A DNA stretch of 64,000 bases, taken from the NCBI GenBank assembly GCA_025093985.1, contig JACAAK010000012.1:1612001-1676000 (forward strand), in the 5' to 3' direction. Below are positions 56,088 through 64,000 of this stretch, piece after piece (the stretch's first letter is position 1; the number at the start of each line of letters is the position of its first letter). The position numbers were made by a program, and so were the translations under genes. The stretch comes from Calvatia gigantea (lineage: Eukaryota; Basidiomycota; Agaricomycetes; Agaricales; Lycoperdaceae). The notes beneath the pieces were generated by a model. It searched no databases. It was not told the origin of the DNA and worked only from the letters and a program-made list of their open reading frames with translations.

Positions 56088-58261
56088 ATGAACGCAAAAA
56101 TTGAAGCACAATTGAAGTACGACGGCGAGAAGTCCAGAAAAGAAGAATCTAATGTCTTAAAGGTGTTGCTTCTGGGCCAAGCGGGAAGCGGTATGTTCCC
56201 CATCCTCTCTCCAATACGCAGCTGGGGTAGAAGCTCATCTCTTGGTCAATGTACGCCAGGAAAATCTACAACGTTGAAGAGTAAGCATGGTCTTAACCCC
56301 CGCTCCTTTTCGTGTTGCTCACTTTGTTGAATAGACTTCAGGATGAAATATGCGCGAGAAGAATGGGAGCAAGAACGCCTTGGATGGCGAGCCATCATCC
56401 AGTTCAACGTCGTACGACAAGCCCTGGTCATTATCCAAATTGTTGAATCCGAAATCAGTGGAAGTCACCATTCTGACAATCTCCGGGACGGGGATGGACG
56501 AGCCGCCGTGGGTGCAGTCGAGAATTGGATTGCAGGGCCAGATCCAGTGCGGATAGGGTCGGTTTCCGCATCTCCATCACAACGTGAAACAACTTCCACT
56601 GCCCAGTCCCCCCGCTTCACCGAGAAGCACAGATGCCTCATTGCTCGTCTCGGCCCTCCGCTAACTGGGGCAGAACAAGAATTACAATGCCGCCTTACGC
56701 CCCACAAAATCTATTACCCGGCTTTGACATCCCCGATAGTTTCAGCAACGCCTTTTGGACCGGGCGAGAAAGTCGACGATGACATACTGGTTCGTACGAA
56801 ACTCGTTGAACGCTCCGTCAGGTCTTGGAAAGACGTCCTGGATGCTGCTCCAAAGCTATATCCACGGCCTTCACGCTCCACTCTTACTTCTGCCGACTCC
56901 AAGCCGGCGTCGTCTGTGGTCAACCACGTTGACAGACCCACTCAGGTTATCTGTAACCTGAAAAACGACATCAAGGCGCTATGGGCAGATGGGGATGTAC
57001 GGGCTGCAGTCAAACGGCGGAGATTGGACATTTCGGACTCTGTTGGCTTGTACATGTCTTAATTCTCCTTGACGCTCATGATTTAATACGTTTCACAGTG
57101 ACTCAGAGGGCGGATCCGTCTTTTTGGATGAGGTGGATAGGATCGCTCAGACGGACTACGAAGTTACCGACTGTGATATCGTATGTGCGCGTTTGAAAAC
57201 CGTGGGTGTTCAAGAATACAAGTTTGCCTCCGACACTGGTTGGCCCTTATTGCACCAGGAACTCAAGGCATCTAACTCACAGATTTGCATACAGGTGCAC
57301 CAAACGTTGGCGGCAAGAAAAAATATTCCTGGCGAATGTATGACGTGGGGGGTTGCCGAACGATGGTCAGTCCTTTAATTGGATGACCCACCATGAATTA
57401 CAGCTGAAAGCAATTGCAAACAGCGCAAGGCGTGGTTGCCCTACTTTGATGATGTCCAGGCCATCATCTTCTGTGAGTAATTCCTCCCCAGGCTTTTTCA
57501 CGACATGAGCAGTATTCCTGCCGGACTCTCAGCCCTCTCTTAACTTGAAACGTTTATTTTGGTAGTGCACTAACGCACTCGATGTTCTCCCGCTTCTAGT
57601 GTCCCCTGTTTCAGTATTTGACGAACGCCTCGAGGAAGATCCCCGAGTGAACAGGCTAGAAGATTCAATCACCCTTTGGACCTCTATCTGCGAGACACCG
57701 TTGCTGGCGAAAACCCAGCTCATTCTGTTCTTGAACAAATGCGATTTGTTACGGAAGAAAATCGATACAGGCGTACGGGTGGTTGATTATCTACCCAGTT
57801 ACGGCAGCAGACCGAACGATCCCAAGAGCGTCGTGAAATGTGCGTAACTTTAATTATCTGATTGTGCCCACGTTGCGTTGACATTCTGATTCCGCAGATA
57901 TGAGGGAGAAATTCAAAACTATACATCGGGAGAAGAGTCCTACCGAACGGGCCCTGTATGTTTATCCAACCACTGTTACCGATATGATATCCACCTCAGC
58001 AACCTTGGAGGCAGGTACGTCTTCTATTCCCCCCGACCCGTTAAGGTTGTTACTTATTAATCCTATTTTTAAGTTCGTGATAATGTTGTAAGGCGGACAC
58101 ATAGCTACCAGCCAACTTATGTGATTCATCTTCGGAACCTTCTTTGTGTTCTACCAGTTCTCGTTCTCATTTATTCACTGATAAGTACAGCTATGTTACA
58201 ATTATGTCCTATCGGACTTCTTAATGTCGCTATATTTACCATAGTAACCATGTATAATTAG
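56088..58261 (+). CDS. Divergent G-protein alpha subunit lacking the switch II Gln
   Basis: Exons joined in phase read LKVLLLGQAGSGKSTTLK (P-loop), NFRMKYAREEWEQERLGWR, a helical domain with a long Ser-rich insertion, FLDEVDRIAQTDYEV, CARLKTVGVQE (switch I Arg and Thr kept), YSWRMYDVGGCR (switch II), WLPYFDDVQAIIF, LILFLNKCDLL (NKxD) and YVYPTTVTDM. In ordinary G-alpha proteins the DVGG is followed by Gln, which is needed for GTP hydrolysis; here it is Cys. Basidiomycetes have many such divergent copies. The frame after VRDNVVRRTHS continues with a hydrophobic stretch to 58261, so the C-terminus may be wrong or unusual. An ATG at 56042 opens MARNKASGGEPTP, one base out of frame at a CCCCC run (56076-56080). 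Confidence 0.85.
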
Positions 58262-60489
58262 TTGTTGTTCTGTGCCGAGATTCATCAAGCTCGTAATCTG
58301 AAAGAAACTCGATACTGATGCGTGAGCGCTGAGCAGGTCATCGAAGTGACTCTCAGTTTGCCTATTCTACGCTGATGGAAAGCCCCTCAACCATTCCCTC
58401 ATAATGTATCCGCTTTATGCGCCGCCTGCAGCCAAGCTGTTTGCACTCAGTCATTGATTACCCCAGTGACAACACCCCCTCCTGCCGCGGACGCCCTTTG
58501 CCGCTGACGGGAATTCACGACATGATTCGACAAACCCATTCTCGCCTGTTTCTGTCGTCCTGATATTCTCTCAGGCAAGAAACCCACTTCATGGTGCCAC
58601 TTTAACGGCGCCTTGACACCTCAAACTCATCGAATACGATCAACAGAAGAGGCGGGTAAACGGATCCACAATCCACGCCGGACTTACGCTAAGTACGATA
58701 TATTTATGCCAGGAGCGGTGGCATCGTTCCATGATATTTCCGCAATGTGGATGGAGCGGTACCGCTGGAGCGCTTGTGCGTCTTTGAGCGGGCAACAGTA
58801 GGCGCTGGACGGCAAGATGGGTGCTATTACACTCTGGAAGGTCCGAGGGGCACTGATGCTATGACGGAGAAACAACTCGCCGTTAATGTGGTGGTATTCC
58901 GGCGTTAAGCCTCGTGCTGGTCGAAATAGCTTCCATGCGCAATTTCAAATTTCAGATTTCAGCTTTTTTAAGTTTAGTTGTTTCTGGCGTGTCAGGCCAC
59001 CGTCCTGCCTGGCAGGTGTGCTGTTACATGAGTAGCATCCCATTGATGCTGTTTCGTTTGCGCCGCATAGGCACGCGAACGATACTCCGAAGGAGGCTAG
59101 TCCAACGTCAAGAATTTAACTAGTCGGCCGAGCAGATGTGACACATATGTTTCCACAAATCTCCGCCAGGCACATAAATTCAGTTATCGAAATGCTCGCC
59201 TTAATTCATGATCAAGGTCTGTGCCGTACGCATTCTTCGTCTGTATTGAGGGGCGAGTAGAACTGATGAGACTTTGACATCTATCCAATATCCTCTTCTT
59301 TGCAGGCGACGTGTGTTGACTCGATTAGTTATTGGACCTCCTCCACACTCGTGGCGCATTCCATGCTTTTTGCGGAACCTGGCGTACGCGCATCCAGCTC
59401 CCGCGCTTACAACATCGTCCGTGGAGCAGATTCTGAATCAACAGCTTTTACATTGGGTGACTGCAATGTAAATGATCTTATTGGCAGTCCCAGAGTGGAG
59501 CTGGCGCTACTGGAGTGCTCTCTGCTCATTGAAAGGCAACCAGCCTTTGTTGTGATTAACTCGGACGAAAGGATAGTTATGTGGATCATATCATGCTCAA
59601 TGTCGAGACTTGAAGCATGAAAGTTTATTACGTCTCGGCGTGATTGATGTGAAGGTCTAGATTTGGTGCTTTTATGGAGGTCGGAAGTTTCCCAGTCCCT
59701 GTTACACGGTCATTTGGTTTAGGCTTGCGATTAGAAGCGGATATTTTATGGACACATGCCGATTGGCCAGGCTGCTTTTAGTCTGGTGTCGTCAGTGACC
59801 ATGCTTGACGAGGTTGACGACGGTTCTCATCCGCATGACTACGTTTTCATTCTTCTCGTATGTTCTCACAAGTGCGTGTACCTCCTATTTATGTGCAAAA
59901 CAAATGTAAGTGTCAGCAGAGATATCAGTGTTTTTGACTTGACTCGACTGAAGCAACAACAGCCTAAATGACAATTAAGTCACCAGAATGTATCAATAAA
60001 ATTCAACCGAGTCCATCGGTAGAGATCTGCCATTGGAAGGTGACCCGCTTCAACGCCCTAACCGGGGTTATTCCTGCGATCAGACTGGCTATTTAGTTCC
60101 ACACCCATTTACCGAAAACGACAACCTTTGATTTGAGCTGCCTACTAAGGCGCTAGATGTAGCCCCTAGTATATATATGTGTGGATGAAACACAACCGCT
60201 GCTGACGACGACACATCCTGCTCAGAGGGTAACAATCCATGTCTATGTCCTGCGCTTATCCTTCAAGCATCTTTGATACCATATAATCTTGGACTCCTTC
60301 GGCTCTCGGCTGAGCTACGTGTCGGCGCTCTTACCCCCAGAAACTCGCCGCCACTTACTCTGCCCAACGTCCCCCTACGAACTCTTCCCATTGCGACCGC
60401 CCTGATCCTTCTCTCCGATAGAGGCCTGATAATCCCTTTCGAGACCCTGTCCTGTCACCTATCCCTTGATCTTTTCACCATTGCTGGTG
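58262..60489. other. Intergenic region with possible lost or unrecognised exons
   Basis: About 2.2 kb. A segment at 58735-58908 reads plausibly as protein (LERLCVFERATV, CYYTLEGPRGTDAMTEKQLA) but lacks a start and clear partner exons. Another frame (59300-59620, plus) has no known motif. No gene is called. Confidence 0.3.
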
Positions 60490-61932
60490 ATGGCGTCACT
60501 CACCAGGACCAAAGTCATGCATAGTGTAAAACTCAAACGTGGATCAGCGCAGCCCACCACCTCGACCGATAGGACTGGGCTCAAGATCCAGGAAATCCCA
60601 CCAACGCTATGTCACTTGACTGGTGATGCCCTCGCAGCACCCTTCCCCCCGATCGCTCCCGGGGGTTATATTAAATATTACAAAATGCATTTCGAGCATG
60701 ACTCGGAGTCCAATGACGCCCGAGAACCCGCAGGGCCAGTTTGGGAATTGTCGGATAGTTCTCGCGATGTCAAGCGGAAGAGGAGGAGGGCTTCATCTGC
60801 CAGCACACTCCTGGGACCTTTGCTCTCGCATACGCCAGAGCCTTGGCCCTCGCAGGATATACCCTCTAAATCTTACTTATTCCACATACAATCCCCAGCA
60901 TCACCAGAATATACATCCCCTCCAATTTCCCCGTCCTCGCCGCCCCTTTCGCCTAGATCCCCGAGGAAACATTTCTTATCTGTCATCCATGAAGCCTCAC
61001 GAGAAACGATGCGTTCCGGTGCGGGTGAGACCACTAAATTGCCAACAACCCCTCGAAAACCCCGTGTCGTATCCTACCCCCCTTCCATTCCGACACCGAC
61101 AAAACCAGCTTCCCTGGGCGCTTCAGCGTTGACATTGTCGCTTATCACACCGCCCAGATCCAATTCCTCCAGGCCGATGAGCTTGGTACCCTTATCACCT
61201 ACCAGTTCACTACGAAGAAAGAAGAGACAGCTCCTGAGAACGCCAAGTGTAGAGAATGATTTCGCCAAGCATGCAAAGGACTTGTTAGGCCTCCCGAATG
61301 ACAACGATGGGCCGCCTGCTATTTCGAGGGAGAGCTCGAGTGGAAGTGAGATAACGCAAGAGGAGAGTTTGTCGAGTCCTGCCGTGAGCGTGTGCACGGC
61401 CATAACTTCGTTATTGGAACCTTCGTCCCTTCCATCGTCCCCCTCGTCCCCCACGAAACCGGAATCCAGAGAAAATGGACAATCTCATGATCATGATTCT
61501 CGGCACGATAACGATGTTGGAAGTCCCATCCGATGTGACTCCGTGAGCCCGGATCCCGCTCCTCCTGGTGCTTTCCCACACCCCCAGATCAGGTCTCCAA
61601 CTAAGTCTGGCTCATACCAGTCAATCGGATCGGAGGTCTCTTCAGAATCCTCGAACGAGAGTCCGACGATTAGCACACCACCAACGAGCATCAGTGGATG
61701 TAATCTAGTGGGGGACAAGAGGCTTCAGGAGTTTGTCCTCATGGAGCAGGCGGAGGACGACGACGAGGACAACCGGGATAGTTGGGCGTCGTATGAGACT
61801 GCGAAGAGTTCCCTCGATCCATCGTTGGTTGTCACGGAAAACGCTACTGAGACCTCCCCGGACGATGACCTGAAGAAAGAGCTAGCAGCCTCCATTCATG
61901 CCTTTCAGGCCCTGATTGCTCTCAACGACTAA
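60490..61932 (+). CDS. Ser/Pro-rich disordered protein, unknown function
   Basis: An uninterrupted frame of 480 residues from ATG at 60490. It is rich in Ser, Pro and acidic residues with many SP sites (SPPISPSSPPLSPRSP). Short conserved-looking parts are near the N-terminus (GGYIKYYKMHFEHD), in the middle (RTPSVENDFAKHAKDLLGL) and at the C-terminus (LVGDKRLQEFVLMEQAE; LKKELAASIHAFQALIALND). No domain was recognised and no signal peptide is present. A basic cluster (KRKRRRASS) may act in nuclear import. Regulation by proline-directed kinases is plausible but inferred. Confidence 0.68.
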   Translation: MASLTRTKVMHSVKLKRGSAQPTTSTDRTGLKIQEIPPTLCHLTGDALAAPFPPIAPGGYIKYYKMHFEHDSESNDAREPAGPVWELSDSSRDVKRKRRRASSASTLLGPLLSHTPEPWPSQDIPSKSYLFHIQSPASPEYTSPPISPSSPPLSPRSPRKHFLSVIHEASRETMRSGAGETTKLPTTPRKPRVVSYPPSIPTPTKPASLGASALTLSLITPPRSNSSRPMSLVPLSPTSSLRRKKRQLLRTPSVENDFAKHAKDLLGLPNDNDGPPAISRESSSGSEITQEESLSSPAVSVCTAITSLLEPSSLPSSPSSPTKPESRENGQSHDHDSRHDNDVGSPIRCDSVSPDPAPPGAFPHPQIRSPTKSGSYQSIGSEVSSESSNESPTISTPPTSISGCNLVGDKRLQEFVLMEQAEDDDEDNRDSWASYETAKSSLDPSLVVTENATETSPDDDLKKELAASIHAFQALIALND

Positions 61933-62325
61933 AATCACCTGTTCGTCTGACCTTTTCGCTCACCTTCCTCTTTTCTGTTTTTACGTTATGATCCTCCTAC
62001 TTCTCGTTGCATTCGTGTATATCAGCCAAGTATCCGATCCCTATCTGACCTTCTATCCCCCCTACATGGACTGTCTTTGTACCACGCCTGTTAGTCACGA
62101 TAATACGATTTCTTAACCTATGTATGTACAGTATGTCATTCGTGGTTTCCAAGTCAATAACGAGCGAAAGAAGCGAGTATTGTACCATGCACAATGAGGT
62201 CCTTCCAAAAAAAAAGGGTATAAAACTCAGTCCTACAAATAACATACTCTACGGAAAAATGGTAACCGTGGATACTAGAACTCAGTGGACACATGGAACT
62301 TATCGGCAAAGCCAAAGCGCTGTGA
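61933..62325. other. Convergent intergenic region
   Basis: 393 bp between two genes that end towards each other; probably both 3' untranslated regions. No repeat or gene was seen. Confidence 0.45.
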
Positions 62326-63917
62326 TTATAGGTTGGATGTCGCCCCATTCACCTGTGAGGTCTCCCCATTCGGAGCTTCTTCAGCCTGCCCCCCTTCGAC
62401 CAGGATCTTCTTCAGGAATGGAGCGGTATACTTCCGTGTTGGCGTCGGGTCTGTTTGATGATACGCCTTCACCTTGACGCCGTCGGGTAAAACCCCACCC
62501 TTGTTCAGCTCCAGCTGCGTATGTTTTTGGAGTTTGAGGCTCTGATCGGCCTCTAAGGCAGGCCAAAGTTTTTCTACGAGCTTCTCCAGGTCGATCTTCT
62601 TCCCGTCTGCCGAGTAAGCTTCGATGTCGCTATCGAGGGCGGCAGGGTCCACGACCATCCAGACCTGTTCCCTCCGAGCTTTCGGCTTGGTTTCTTTCCC
62701 TTTCCCTTTCCCGGACGCCTCTTTTTCCTTCTTGGTGGGCTTCTCCTTGAAGGATGTGATGGCACCGTGGATATGCAATCCACGAGTCTTCATCCAGAAC
62801 AGAATCTCCTTTTCAACTGTACCCTCTCGAGCCCAGTTTTTGAGCGGAACGGGGATGGTGGATAGCCCGACCCGTAGAGTTGGAGAGTCTGGCAACCAGT
62901 CAATTTGGTAATCGTATTCTTTATAATCTCGCCGCAGGAGATCACGCGTATTCAAATGTGAGAGGTCCGTTTTCTTGGCAGAAAGGGTGGTTGCTAGCTC
63001 TTTCATCGACTTCTCATCATAAACGGCATTTCCATTTGGCTTGACACCACTACTGAGGGTTGAAAATAGATTAGGAGTGATGGTTTGAGCAAAGGCGGAG
63101 AGAGGGATAAGGCTGGCTGCTGCGTCTCGGTCGATTTGGAGAGCTTTACCACCAGGTCGTAGACCGTCGGTGTCAATCATGATGCCGCAGAGGAGGAGTG
63201 TCGCGAGTTCGCGGGGTATCTGGACATTTGGTGGAAGTTTATCGAGCGAGGGAAGTATACTGGAGGTAATATGGGAGCAACAGCTACCACAGGGGAGGAT
63301 GATCCGTGGGTGTGCGGTTTCTTTGTAGAGCCCTTCATCCTCTCGGTGGTCGACGACAGAGACAATACGGGCATCGGGGTTGTTAAGCAAATACCGATCT
63401 TTGATTTTGTTGTGGTCCACGAGAGCGAACCGCTGGGACGGGAAGGGTGTGGTTGGGTTCTGGAGTTGGGGGATGTCCTGTGAGGAAGAGAAGCTGATCT
63501 CGGGGTTTGTTAATCCCCGCTAGTTTGAGTGCGAAGAGATTCTCTGCGCGCAAGTCGAGGTCATCCCGCTCGATAGGAATCAACGGCACAGTTAGCCGTT
63601 TGTGGACCTCTGATTCTACCCAGGCATAAGCGATGGAGCTCACAAATGTGTCCAGATCTACATGGTTACCAGACGGGCGAAAAAGATGAAATCAAGGTTT
63701 TTTTTTTTTAGAAAAAAGAAAGCTTACCGCCAGCCTCGTTCCCCATAACAACGGTCCATTCGTTACCCCGACTGGGAGTGTCATTAACAGCTTTCAGATA
63801 ATCCTGCTTGGTAGTAGACAAGAAATCTGCAAGAACCCCGGTAGAACCTGCGGGGGTGGCCTTTACGTTCTTTCCAAGCCCAAAGGCGACAGACAGTCTG
63901 CGGAAAGTGTTAGACAT
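62326..63917 (-). CDS. PPX1: Exopolyphosphatase, DHH family (Ppx1-like), one frameshift
   Basis: Exon 1 (63917-63728) ends in GNEAG and joins in phase to exon 2 (63657-62326), producing GNEAGDLDTFVSSIAYAW, the first metal-binding motif. Next come ALVDHNKIKDRYL, VVDHREDEGLYKE at the DHH position, PCGSCCSHI and LLCGIMIDTDGLRPGGKA, then the DHHA2-like C-terminal domain with a charged, lysine-rich insertion (KEKPTKKEKEASGKGKGK). Ppx1 removes terminal phosphate from polyphosphate in cytosol and mitochondria. Two oddities: the motif reads Asp-His-Arg instead of Asp-His-His, and the frame shifts by one base at the GG near 63475-63480 (LT to DIPQLQNPTTPFPS). Exon 2 is one base too long for its frame, which agrees. 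Confidence 0.9.
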
Positions 63918-64000
63918 GGTCAAGAGCAAGGACCGTTGTGTGTCAAACTGACTTTTATAAAGCAGAACCCATCACATCGGGCTGGGCACGAGGAAGGGCT
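63918..64000. other. Promoter side of the PPX1 gene
   Basis: The last 83 bases lie upstream of the PPX1 start codon. Nothing else can be said. Confidence 0.3.

Noticed and set aside
1..64000. CRISPR arrays, rRNA operons, telomeric repeats, retrotransposon polyprotein genes
   Set aside because: None of their hallmarks were seen on either strand while reading the window.

Overview
The window is nuclear DNA of a filamentous basidiomycete, most likely an Agaricomycete mushroom. The genes are split by many short GT-AG introns, mostly about 37-75 nt. The protein families are typical of that group: a DUF6533 membrane protein in three copies, a NACHT NTPase of the fungal NLR type, a divergent G-protein alpha subunit, a Zn(II)2Cys6 regulator with a fungal trans domain, an HsbA-like secreted protein and a GMC oxidoreductase. 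No rRNA, bona fide tRNA or CRISPR array was seen. Exon limits were placed by hand, from splice signals, reading phase and family motifs.

Layout: 1-1839 is the 3' part of a mitochondrial Obg GTPase gene, facing an HsbA-like secreted-protein gene (2290-2885, minus). A 5.7 kb gene-poor stretch follows, with a tRNA-derived SINE-like trace. A 1,177-residue zinc-cluster regulator lies at 8608-12637. The region 12.6-21 kb is sparse: three unrecognised two-exon genes and a bHLH factor (18821-20224, minus). The region 21.4-29.5 kb holds three diverged copies of one segment of about 2.3 kb, two direct and one inverted, each with a 14-exon DUF6533 gene and its own TATA-like box.

The dense part starts at 30.8 kb: cohesin subunit SCC3/STAG (30825-36074), ISD11 (36390-36757), a NACHT protein (37291-39780), RCF1 (39866-40655, minus), URM1 (41100-41521), a seven-pass membrane protein (42000-43047, minus), a GMC oxidoreductase (43466-46108, minus) and a 1,490-residue disordered/coiled-coil protein (46931-51741). 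After these come a small secreted protein, a long hairpin, a 515-bp MITE with clean ends, a G-alpha gene whose switch II lacks the catalytic Gln (56088-58261), a Ser/Pro-rich protein (60490-61932) and a DHH-family exopolyphosphatase (62326-63917, minus).

Several core genes act in mitochondria or on sulfur: Obg, ISD11, RCF1, and URM1, which depends on Nfs1-derived sulfur. This may be ordinary linkage. Conserved genes (SCC3, GMC, PPX1, probably the G-alpha start) carry single-base frameshifts, often in homopolymer runs, while other long genes are clean. Indel errors in a long-read assembly explain this better than decay, but reads must decide.
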